Source: Promethearchaeota archaeon
Lineage (GTDB): Archaea; Asgardarchaeota; Lokiarchaeia; Sigynarchaeales; SOKP01
Assembly (NCBI GenBank): GCA_019894875.1
Contig: JAGXNR010000067.1
Span: 1-15,374, forward strand
Length of the DNA stretch: 15,374 nucleotides
Direction: 5' to 3'
Shown: positions 1 to 9,548 of the stretch, one piece after another
Layout of the letters: each line of letters opens with the position of its first letter
Numbering within the stretch: position 1 is the first letter of the stretch
Position numbers and translations under genes: made by a program
Notes under the pieces: model-generated
The model's database searches: none
What the model was told of the DNA's origin: nothing
The model's input: only the letters and a program-made list of their open reading frames with translations

Positions 1-3030
<3,030 letters not shown>

Positions 3031-3108
3031 TCTATAGATAGAGAATTTATTATTTTAAACTTTACTTACAATTATAATTAGATACTTTTCAAAGAAACTG
3101 GTGTTTGA

Positions 3109-3924
3109 ATGGCGCGACCTTTATGGTTTGTTAAATTATTAAAAAAAACATTCCCAAATGTAAAATTCATTGCTAAATTAACAAATTTACCGATTTTAGG
3201 AACTTTGTTTGATCATCTCCTTTTTAAAGGTGATAACATCATTTATCCCCCTCAAGATAAAGTAATCAACATCGATAAACCTTTGGGAGAATATGATGAA
3301 TTTGTTTTACCCTCTCAGGTATTGGAGTATTTTATTAATAAATCAAAAAATCACTGGGTTATGAATTTCTGTATCTGTCGTTCAAGTATGGGCTGCAAAG
3401 ATTTTCCCCAGGAGTTAGGTTGCTTGTTTCTTGGTGATGCCGTTCTTGATATAAATCCACAATTAGGAAGGTTAGTAAGTAAAGAAGAAGCCTTGAAACA
3501 TTTAAATAAATGTAGAGATGCGGGATTAATTCAGATGATAGGTCGAAATAGATTAGACGCACAATGGCTTGGCGTGAGTGAAGGAGAGAAACTACTAAGT
3601 ATATGCAATTGCGATCCATGTTGTTGTCTCTGGCGTGTATCCTCAATTTTAGCCCCAAAAATCGGGGCGAAAATAAAGAAAATGCCTGGAGTAATGGTTC
3701 AAGTATCAGACAAGTGTATTGGATGTGGAACTTGTACTAAAGGGATTTGTTTTGTTGATGCTATAAGATTAATCGATGATAAGGCTATTATAAACATGAA
3801 TTGCAGGGGTTGTGGTCGTTGTGTTGATGTATGTCCTCAAAAAGCAATTGAGTTAACAATTCAAGATAAAAACTTTATTCAAAAATCTATCAGGGATTTA
3901 GATAAGATAATAAATGTTGCTTAA
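3109..3924 (+). CDS. Multi-cluster 4Fe-4S ferredoxin-domain protein
   Basis: A 271-residue cysteine-rich iron-sulfur protein, probably an electron carrier or redox-partner subunit; its partner is unknown. Residues 1-80 have no cluster motif and no clear membrane helix. A middle domain carries Cys88, Cys90 and Cys96 (CICRSSMGC), Cys105 (GCLFLG) and a dense CNCDPCCC patch with Cys166, 168, 171, 172 and 173, enough for another cluster or metal site. A C-terminal two-cluster ferredoxin follows. Cys203, 206, 209 and 214 are spaced CX2CX2CX4C, one residue longer than usual and lacking the customary proline. Cys232, 235, 238 and 242 are the classic CX2CX2CX3CP. The ATG is chosen because GGTG lies five bases upstream (3100-3103). 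It follows lacZ by 78 bases on the same strand, with no obvious functional link. Proteins with this CxCR...GCLFLG layout occur in anaerobic archaea and bacteria; I know of no assigned function. Confidence 0.8.
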   Translation: MARPLWFVKLLKKTFPNVKFIAKLTNLPILGTLFDHLLFKGDNIIYPPQDKVINIDKPLGEYDEFVLPSQVLEYFINKSKNHWVMNFCICRSSMGCKDFPQELGCLFLGDAVLDINPQLGRLVSKEEALKHLNKCRDAGLIQMIGRNRLDAQWLGVSEGEKLLSICNCDPCCCLWRVSSILAPKIGAKIKKMPGVMVQVSDKCIGCGTCTKGICFVDAIRLIDDKAIINMNCRGCGRCVDVCPQKAIELTIQDKNFIQKSIRDLDKIINVA

Positions 3925-3943
3925 TTGAAAATATTTTAAATTA

Positions 3944-5383
3944 TTATTCCCAAGAATTATTTCCCTTTTTTAAATTGTTCACTCTAGTTCTATGTTTTAA
4001 CGCTGAAACTGCTTGTACAGTTTCTTTGATCGAATGAAACACAGGTATATTTGCGAGTTCTAAAGATTCTATAATTAATGAATATTTCGAAACATAAGGA
4101 ACAAAGCATACTACTGGCTTATTTTTCGATGTAACAATATTTGCTATTCTTCTACCTATCTGAAATGATATATTAGGGGGATAAGGTAAGAGTAATAAAA
4201 TGATACATTCAATTCTTTCAATATCTGATAAATATCGCATAATGTCTTCAATATCCTTATCAAGGACAGATCCCGTGAGATCAATTGGGTTATTAAAAGA
4301 AGCGATATCTCGAGCAGTAGGATTCAATAGACCTTTTAATTTTCTTTTTTCTTGAGGTGAGAATCGAATAGCATTCAGTCCATATTTCTTTAGCATATCA
4401 GAAGCTAATACAGCGTGTCCTCCTGATACAGACACTATCACCACGTTACCATGAGTTACAACATTATTACCAAAGGGATTTCTTCGTTTTGATAAAACAT
4501 CATATACCTTTAAACTAGTTAATAACTCGCGTTCAGAATGAGGTTGAATCACTAGATTTTGTCTTAGGGCATTATAAATTATTTTATAATTTCCTGCTAA
4601 GCTTGCAGTATGTGATTGCGTTGCGATTTTACCTTCTCTTGTTTTACCTCCAAAATATACAATAACAGTATCTTCCGATTCCTTTGCTTTCTTTAAAAAA
4701 TCTCTTGCTTTTCCTTCCTTAAAACCTTCTAAATAAAAGGCGATATTTGATGTTTCTTGATCTACTTGGCTGAAGTATTCTAGTAACATTACCTCATCCA
4801 CTACTGCACGATTACCTATTGAAACCGCAGTTGATACCCCTATGTTTCTCTCGTTGAACTTTACAAAGAACTGATCAACAAGCACACCACCACTTTGGCT
4901 TATTAGAGCAACAGATCCTTTTGGGGGTCTAGTGATACGTTCTGTAGGTAAAAAGATGGTGTCTACTAATGGTGGAGCATAGACGCCTAGACAGTTTGGG
5001 CCAAGTACTGCAATATCATTTTCAAATGCAATTTTCTCAAGATGTTCTTGTCTCTTCTTCCCTTTTCCACCAATTTCAGCGAAACCTCCACCAATTATTA
5101 CACTTGCAGGAATACCTAACTCACCACACTCTTTTACATATTCTAAGGTATCATCTGGTCCAACGGCAATTACGAGAAGATCTGGGATAATAGGTAACTT
5201 GTCCAAACGTTCATATAAATGCATTCCCTCAATCTCTCCCCCATTAGGATATATCCCATATACTTTAACATCCATTTCAAACTCATTTTTTAGTAAAACT
5301 ATTCTTCCAGGGCTCAAGGGATTTTTTTTGGAAATTCCAACGACAGCCATCGTTTTAGGTCTAAATAATTTCTCTAAGTCCAT
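3944..5383 (-). CDS. Acetate/acyl-CoA ligase (ADP-forming), alpha subunit
   Basis: Alpha subunit of NDP-forming acyl-CoA synthetase, which converts acyl-CoA, ADP and phosphate to free acid, CoA and ATP, the main acetate-forming, energy-conserving step in many archaea. Its 479 residues match separate archaeal alpha subunits (about 460-490). CoA-binding Rossmann domain about 5-125 (MAVVGIS near the start; GPNCLGVY at its end); first succinyl-CoA-ligase-like domain about 150-290, with SQSGG; second about 310-465. His258 in QSHTASLAG sits where the phosphorylated catalytic histidine of archaeal ACD alpha subunits lies. The beta subunit (ATP-grasp) is not beside it, so it must be encoded elsewhere or this is a solitary paralogue. 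Substrate (acetate, branched-chain or aryl acid) cannot be read from sequence. No Shine-Dalgarno precedes the ATG; an AT-rich box about 35 bases upstream suggests a nearly leaderless mRNA. Convergent with the iron-sulfur gene, 19 bases apart. Confidence 0.88.
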   Translation of the reverse strand: MDLEKLFRPKTMAVVGISKKNPLSPGRIVLLKNEFEMDVKVYGIYPNGGEIEGMHLYERLDKLPIIPDLLVIAVGPDDTLEYVKECGELGIPASVIIGGGFAEIGGKGKKRQEHLEKIAFENDIAVLGPNCLGVYAPPLVDTIFLPTERITRPPKGSVALISQSGGVLVDQFFVKFNERNIGVSTAVSIGNRAVVDEVMLLEYFSQVDQETSNIAFYLEGFKEGKARDFLKKAKESEDTVIVYFGGKTREGKIATQSHTASLAGNYKIIYNALRQNLVIQPHSERELLTSLKVYDVLSKRRNPFGNNVVTHGNVVIVSVSGGHAVLASDMLKKYGLNAIRFSPQEKRKLKGLLNPTARDIASFNNPIDLTGSVLDKDIEDIMRYLSDIERIECIILLLLPYPPNISFQIGRRIANIVTSKNKPVVCFVPYVSKYSLIIESLELANIPVFHSIKETVQAVSALKHRTRVNNLKKGNNSWE

Positions 5384-5410
5384 TCTAAATCAACATTTAT
5401 AGCAGATAGT

Positions 5411-5423
5411 TTTAAGATATATT
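5411..5423 (-). promoter_or_regulatory. Possible archaeal TATA box for the acyl-CoA synthetase gene
   Basis: On the minus strand this reads AATATATCTTAAA, centred about 34 bases before the ATG. Archaeal transcription usually starts about 25-27 bases past the box, which would leave a leader under 10 bases and agrees with the absence of a Shine-Dalgarno site. The region is AT-rich, so chance matches are common. Confidence 0.35.
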
Positions 5424-5536
5424 AGTTAAAGAGAATAATATATTTAATATTGCCTTAATTAAGAACTAAAAAACGAGATGAGTTAACGAAAACTGCTAAT
5501 AGTAAATCGAATTATTCAAAAAGATGGTTTTAAATA

Positions 5537-6502
5537 TTAACTTCTGACGAGGTCCTTGAATATATTGACAAATACGTTAAAATCTTGGTTTAAAAAATTG
5601 GGATCAAATGGATTATGCCTTTTTAATGCAAGCATGTAGTAAGGTAGATTGGTTTCTTTTATGGTTACTGGTTTAAACATAAAGTAGTTTCCCGATTTTC
5701 TCAAAATAATTTGATCTTCTTGTTTTTCTAACTCCATATCTTCAAATACATCATTGAGAGAGAGAAAATAAGCAATTGTTCCGCTTAACTTATTTTTTGA
5801 ATCATTATCTTTAAAACAGGAACCCAAAATAATCGAATTTTTATCTACAATAATTAAACCCTCACAATCTAATTTTCTCGTATACTCTTCAATAGTCCTT
5901 TGAATTAATTCTGATTTTGGGAATAATTCCAATAACATCATTGACATGGGATTCATTATCGTATAGGGATCGTGAATTGAGGTTTTATAAAATTTAATCA
6001 TTCTATAATTTGCAGTCTCAACTATTTCTTCTTTTAGTTTTTGAATTTCATTATCTATTTCCTTTTTAACTCTTTTTATTAATTTTGGATCATATTTGTG
6101 AAAGAAAATATAAATAGGAGGTTCTATTTTCAATTCTCTAAATTTCTCAATTACATCATACAAATAACTCAAAGATTCAAGTACACGAGAGGTATCTAAT
6201 ATATCAATAACATATATCGCGATTTCTGCGTCTTCAAAATATTTACTAGGATTTTTTAAATAAGAAATACGGTAACTTTTTTGTCCTCCTAAATCCCATT
6301 CACTTATCTCTTTTCCTAAAAACTTAAAATTACTTCTTTGAGCGCCCCTAGTTGGCTCAAGTAAAGCAATCTTAGAATATTCTCTTTGCAAGGCTAATAT
6401 TATGCTACTTTTTCCTGCAGCATCTAATCCTGTGAATAAAATTTTGTAAATCTTTTCTTTAGACTGTTCTTCTTCCTTATAAAATAACAATGAGTCTTCC
6501 AA
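5537..6502 (-). CDS. Rag/Gtr-Arf-like small GTPase with C-terminal roadblock/longin-like domain
   Basis: A 321-residue Ras-superfamily GTPase. Nucleotide motifs: G1 GLDAAGKS at 25-32; G2 Thr51; G3 WDLGGQ at 69-74; G4 HKYD at 135-138; G5 TSI at 174-176. The WDxGGQ motif and GLDAAGK loop are Arf-like, but the His at the first G4 position (HKxD instead of NKxD) is typical of eukaryotic Rag/Gtr GTPases. After a linker, residues about 210-321 show a predicted strand-strand-helix-three strands-helix pattern like a roadblock or longin domain, as Rag proteins carry at the same end. No N-terminal glycine for myristoylation and no C-terminal CAAX-type lipidation signal is visible, so membrane contact may come through a partner. 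Start: TTG at 6500-6502, chosen because GGTGA (6510-6514) precedes it and no in-frame ATG occurs until Met168. It lies downstream of the seven-helix/longin gene on the same strand, 89 bases away, with a possible promoter of its own. The fold of the C-terminal domain is inferred by eye. Confidence 0.85.
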   Translation of the reverse strand: MEDSLLFYKEEEQSKEKIYKILFTGLDAAGKSSIILALQREYSKIALLEPTRGAQRSNFKFLGKEISEWDLGGQKSYRISYLKNPSKYFEDAEIAIYVIDILDTSRVLESLSYLYDVIEKFRELKIEPPIYIFFHKYDPKLIKRVKKEIDNEIQKLKEEIVETANYRMIKFYKTSIHDPYTIMNPMSMMLLELFPKSELIQRTIEEYTRKLDCEGLIIVDKNSIILGSCFKDNDSKNKLSGTIAYFLSLNDVFEDMELEKQEDQIILRKSGNYFMFKPVTIKETNLPYYMLALKRHNPFDPNFLNQDFNVFVNIFKDLVRS

Positions 6503-6509
6503 ATGAATT

Positions 6510-6514
6510 TCACC
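6510..6514 (-). promoter_or_regulatory. Shine-Dalgarno GGTGA deciding the TTG start of the GTPase
   Basis: GGTG is followed by eight bases and TTG. GGTGA is complementary to the UCACC portion of the usual archaeal 16S rRNA 3' end (anti-Shine-Dalgarno). With no in-frame ATG for the first 167 codons, it fixes the start before the G1 motif. Confidence 0.7.
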
Positions 6515-6563
6515 TTTAAGTTAATATATGAATCTTTCCGCCTAGGAATATACAGATATTCTG

Positions 6564-6578
6564 TTATTTAAATTTATA
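6564..6578 (-). promoter_or_regulatory. Possible TATA box for the Rag-like GTPase gene
   Basis: The minus strand reads TATAAATTTAAATAA in the 89-base gap between the longin-like gene and the GTPase. A start about 26 bases on would give a leader of roughly 40-45 bases that includes the GGTGA site. If real, the GTPase can be expressed apart from the upstream pair even though all three are in tandem. Confidence 0.4.
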
Positions 6579-6591
6579 GGAAGAAAAATAA

Positions 6592-7368
6592 CTAAGATTT
6601 TATCTTGTATTTAGGTATAAAATCAAATATCTTCTCGACTAAATTATCCGCATCACGAAATCTGCTAACATCGTGAAGATCATCACCCTCTTTGTAAAAA
6701 TTTGATATAAATTGATCGTAAAAAGAATTAAGGCTATACCTCAAGGATTTAGTGGATCTTGTAGCTACTAAAACAGAAGCTATAGGGTATCTTTTATCAT
6801 GTTGAATAAGTAAAACAGCCCTATCCATCTGGATTTCTCGAACTTCACCCTTCTTTAGAATTTCATCTAATATACTTCCTACGGTCTGGAGGACCGAAGA
6901 AAATATATTTTCTTCAATCCTTCCTAATTTTGCCCAATTATATATATAAAGAGCAATTCCCTCATTAGCATCAAGTACTAAGATTCTATATGCTTTAAAG
7001 GGTAGAATATAAATAATCTTAGGTTCTTTTAGAATGACGATTATTGTAATAAATGCACCTACACCATTGAGAATAAATCCTATGGAGTTGAATATCTTTA
7101 TGAATCCACCAAGTGCATACATCAACGCAGTAATGATAGAAAATAAAGTAGTACCAAATAGAAGTATCGTTACTAGGCGTTTCAATTCAAGGGGTGCTTT
7201 TCTCCATGTCTGAAAACCCCAAATAAAATAGATAGATACAAAATAAACAAGGAAAATAATTTGAAAAATACGAAGGACACCTTTATTATGAACCCCATAA
7301 CCGGGAATTACTTCTCTTCCTCCTGGCATAAAAGTGACGATTAATAGTAATAATTCAATTATAATCAA
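6592..7368 (-). CDS. C-terminal part of interrupted seven-helix membrane protein: four helices plus longin-like cytosolic domain
   Basis: 258 residues if started at TTG 7366-7368. Residues about 1-16, 31-52, 63-86 and 91-113 are membrane helices. The rest is soluble: strand pair about 126-144, long helix about 150-170, three strands about 173-203, then two helices, the order found in longin folds (about 125-258). I infer a membrane-anchored longin/roadblock-type module that could bind a GTPase; the Rag-like GTPase gene lies just downstream. The frame is open for 11 codons before the TTG and then meets the TGA that ends the 89-codon frame at 7402-7671, which is in the same phase. No Shine-Dalgarno precedes the TTG, so independent translation is doubtful. 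The simplest reading is one roughly 359-codon gene carrying a TGA: nonsense mutation, sequencing error, readthrough or recoding. Ends with TAG. Confidence 0.65.
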   Translation of the reverse strand: MIIIELLLLIVTFMPGGREVIPGYGVHNKGVLRIFQIIFLVYFVSIYFIWGFQTWRKAPLELKRLVTILLFGTTLFSIITALMYALGGFIKIFNSIGFILNGVGAFITIIVILKEPKIIYILPFKAYRILVLDANEGIALYIYNWAKLGRIEENIFSSVLQTVGSILDEILKKGEVREIQMDRAVLLIQHDKRYPIASVLVATRSTKSLRYSLNSFYDQFISNFYKEGDDLHDVSRFRDADNLVEKIFDFIPKYKIKS

Positions 7369-7401
7369 AATTGTAATCTTAATAGTACTAACATTTTCTT
7401 T

Positions 7402-7404
7402 TCA
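7402..7404 (-). other. In-frame TGA interrupting a 359-codon membrane protein gene
   Basis: On the minus strand the codons read Phe-Ile-Glu-Leu-Ile-TGA-Lys-Glu-Asn-Val, and the frame stays open to TAG at 6592-6594. TGA acts as a genuine stop elsewhere in the window (CapA-like gene at 7668-7670, aminotransferase at 10988-10990), so general reassignment to Trp is excluded. Whether this one is a mutation, a base-call error, a selenocysteine codon or a leaky stop cannot be told from the sequence. Confidence 0.75.
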
Positions 7405-7671
7405 GATTAATTCAATAAAGATGATGATACGTGGGACACCAATAAGTTGTGGGATAATTGCAATTGTCATCAGAAAAGGATCATAAAAAAAGTGAGCAGC
7501 AGCATCAATAAACCAAAAGACGGCATAGAGCAACCACATAGCAGAAAATAAAAATAATAGGCGTTTTTTCTGCTTTACTGCATAAATAAAGGTAATTATT
7601 CCCCCGATACCAACAATAATTCCAGTAAATGTGGCGGATAAGACCAATATCAGATTGTCAATAGCAATCAT
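7402..7671 (-). CDS. N-terminal part of interrupted seven-helix membrane protein: three helices
   Basis: 89 codons encoding three hydrophobic helices at residues about 7-32, 37-63 and 67-89, with no soluble domain. The ATG overlaps the TGA stop of the CapA-like gene (ATGA at 7668-7671), a layout typical of coupled translation, and no separate ribosome site is visible, so the start is well supported. The frame stops at TGA 7402-7404, immediately at the end of helix 3. It continues in the same phase through 11 codons into a protein beginning with another helix. A lone three-helix peptide ending inside the membrane boundary is less likely than an interrupted seven-helix sensor. The aromatic-rich second helix (Trp, Tyr, Phe) resembles receptor-type seven-helix domains only in general character, and I cannot name a family. 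It belongs to the operon with the upstream CapA-like phosphoesterase. Confidence 0.6.
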   Translation of the reverse strand: MIAIDNLILVLSATFTGIIVGIGGIITFIYAVKQKKRLLFLFSAMWLLYAVFWFIDAAAHFFYDPFLMTIAIIPQLIGVPRIIIFIELI

Positions 7672-9260
7672 ATTTTTGAAGTAAATCTAGAATATTTTAG
7701 TCCAAAATAAACGAATAGAGCTATCATCAATATTGCATAAATTATCCAATAGAAATAATTAATTGTACCAAGTAACCAAAAAACTCCCAACCAAATTCCC
7801 AAAACCACGCTAAATATTATTAAATTTGTCTTAAATTTAATATTACGGTTTTCAAAGCATTTTTTTCTTGTACGGAGACAATCAATAATAACATTAACTT
7901 CTTTAATTTTCTTATTTTGTTCATCGTTTTGACGATTCTCATCATCTTTCATTTTTTTCTTTTTTCTTTCATTTAGAGTATAACACCAATTTATTTTTCC
8001 TAATTGAAGTTGACCAGTTTTATTTACATCGCAAAGCTCGCATTTCATAATTAAACCACTAATATGTTTTTTTCTCCTTTTTGAAGATGTAAAATTACCA
8101 CCGGAATAACTTATTATCCCCGTTCCGTAATTTTTTATAGGTTGTGGAACATGAGAGTGGTGTCCAAATATTAAATCCCATTTTTGTTTTTCACTTTCTC
8201 CCGGTACTTTTGGTTTCTTATATAAAGATAAAAATTTCTGCATCTTTTGGATTAAAGGGAGTTTTAATAATATTTTAATAGGAGAGAATTGCTCTATCAG
8301 CCTATAAATTGTAATCCAGTTCCTTTCTTTATATTCACCTTTCAATATGAGATTTATACTTTTGCGTTGAGTTTTTGATCGTACATAACATTCGTTTTCA
8401 AAATGCCAGTGAGGAAATAAAATATTAAATTTTTTGGGTTTGTAATGTTCATCATAACTTTTAAAACGAGAAATTAAATTTTGACTTTTTTTATTAGTCC
8501 ACATCGTTCCTGTTACAATATTTATACCATCCATATTTTGGGTAGGATCCCATGGAAAGGATGAATGAGATATATCTAAATCTCCAAAGGCATAAAAATT
8601 TGGATTACTATTTATAAAATCTCGAGAATTTTTAAATCCCTTATCACCAAAATCTGCGCTGTGGTTATTACTTACAGATAATAACCACTTTGTTCTCTTT
8701 TCCTGCTGTGTTGATTCAGGAATCATTTGTTCTAATTGTTTTAAAATTCTGCTGCTATGGTTTTGAGTAGCAATCCCACCGTTTTTAGTTTTATCCGTTA
8801 AAATTATCCCCTCTAAATTACCTACTATGAGATCCACACCATCAAAAAATTTTTGAATTCTTTTCTCAAACTTAAGGATATATTCATCCATCTTCATAAT
8901 ATCCCCTATGAAACCGATTGTGTATTTTACCTCTTTCTTTGAATTTGAATTATTAAATTCAAATTCTCTCCAACCATCTTCGTTTAAAATTCCGATATTT
9001 GCAATCCTATGTATCTTTCTCTGAACCATACGATAAATAAATAAACTAGCAAATAGACAAAAAAGAATAAGAAATATAAAAAACCAATGGATAGAAACGA
9101 CAATAAAAGATGTAGACACTACAGGGGTAACAAATAAGAAAAATATTAAGATCATAAAGGGGTAATAAAAATCCATAATTATATGCTTTCCAATCCAATT
9201 CATTGTTTCCCAAAAACTATAAGGAATAAATTTTAAGTTACGGGACTCATCTTTTGACAT
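7668..9260 (-). CDS. CapA-family metallophosphoesterase with membrane helices at both ends
   Basis: 530 residues. Two hydrophobic helices lie at about 30-78. A phosphoesterase core of the PGA_cap/CapA family spans about 112-405: Asp120 in GFIGDIM, Asn148 and Glu150 in GNLEG, Asn199-His200 in SNNHSADFG, His284 and His286 in FPHWHFE, and His367, His368 and His370 in GHHSHVPQP. These are the expected metal ligands and proton donors. A lysine-rich charged stretch (about 425-475) leads into two C-terminal helices at about 478-525. CapA proteins act in poly-gamma-glutamate capsule systems, but no other capsule gene is here, so the substrate is unknown; a surface polymer or phospho-compound is possible. 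With two helices at each end, the core and both termini probably lie on one side of the membrane; which side is not clear. Start ATG has GGTG (9268-9271) seven bases upstream. It heads the tandem with the seven-helix protein (ATGA overlap) and the GTPase. Confidence 0.82.
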   Translation of the reverse strand: MSKDESRNLKFIPYSFWETMNWIGKHIIMDFYYPFMILIFFLFVTPVVSTSFIVVSIHWFFIFLILFCLFASLFIYRMVQRKIHRIANIGILNEDGWREFEFNNSNSKKEVKYTIGFIGDIMKMDEYILKFEKRIQKFFDGVDLIVGNLEGIILTDKTKNGGIATQNHSSRILKQLEQMIPESTQQEKRTKWLLSVSNNHSADFGDKGFKNSRDFINSNPNFYAFGDLDISHSSFPWDPTQNMDGINIVTGTMWTNKKSQNLISRFKSYDEHYKPKKFNILFPHWHFENECYVRSKTQRKSINLILKGEYKERNWITIYRLIEQFSPIKILLKLPLIQKMQKFLSLYKKPKVPGESEKQKWDLIFGHHSHVPQPIKNYGTGIISYSGGNFTSSKRRKKHISGLIMKCELCDVNKTGQLQLGKINWCYTLNERKKKKMKDDENRQNDEQNKKIKEVNVIIDCLRTRKKCFENRNIKFKTNLIIFSVVLGIWLGVFWLLGTINYFYWIIYAILMIALFVYFGLKYSRFTSKI

Positions 9261-9267
9261 TATTAGA

Positions 9268-9271
9268 CACC
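9268..9271 (-). promoter_or_regulatory. Shine-Dalgarno GGTG of the CapA-like gene
   Basis: GGTG is seven bases before the ATG on the minus strand. The same core and spacing occur before the ATT of the coiled-coil gene, which makes this site a useful internal reference for start choice. Confidence 0.65.
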
Positions 9272-9486
9272 TTTCTATTTACTTGAAAATCTTTAAAAGA
9301 ATTTCGACAGAAATGTAATTCCTCTTTAAATTAATATTAGTTTGGTTTTACTTTTAATATTAATGGATTTCAAGTATTTTCAGTTCAAGGATTTATAATA
9401 AAACCATTTTTCTTTAAAAAATTAACGATCTCTAATTGATTTCATTTGAATTAATTTTAAATAGGTTCATCATCAAGTTGCAATCT

Positions 9487-9499
9487 AAAATATTTATTA
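9487..9499 (+). promoter_or_regulatory. Possible TATA box for the GPH symporter
   Basis: AAAATATTTATTA lies within the divergent 288-base gap 9261-9548 between the CapA-like gene and the symporter, about 55 bases before ATG 9549, predicting a leader of about 30 bases without a Shine-Dalgarno. The rest of the gap is AT-rich with no gene, RNA or clear repeat that I can see. Confidence 0.3.
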
Positions 9500-9548
9500 G
9501 TACAGAAAGAGAAATACAATTAATTCAATTATTTTTTTGATTATAAAA

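Noticed and set aside
3031..3108. Inverted repeat around TCTATAGATAGAGA after lacZ as a terminator hairpin
   Set aside because: The stem is only a few A-T pairs and no T-run follows; it could equally be part of the promoter of the iron-sulfur gene.
4969..5402. Plus-strand frames opposite the acyl-CoA synthetase
   Set aside because: They mirror conserved CoA-binding sequence and have no family likeness or start signals.
7402..7404. TGA read as tryptophan throughout the genome
   Set aside because: TGA ends the CapA-like gene exactly at the overlap with the next start and ends the aminotransferase at its natural C-terminus, so it is a working stop here.
9537..9548. TTG 9537 as the start of the GPH symporter
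   Set aside because: ATG 9549 follows four codons later and begins the usual hydrophilic N-terminus; neither has a ribosome site, so the standard codon is preferred.
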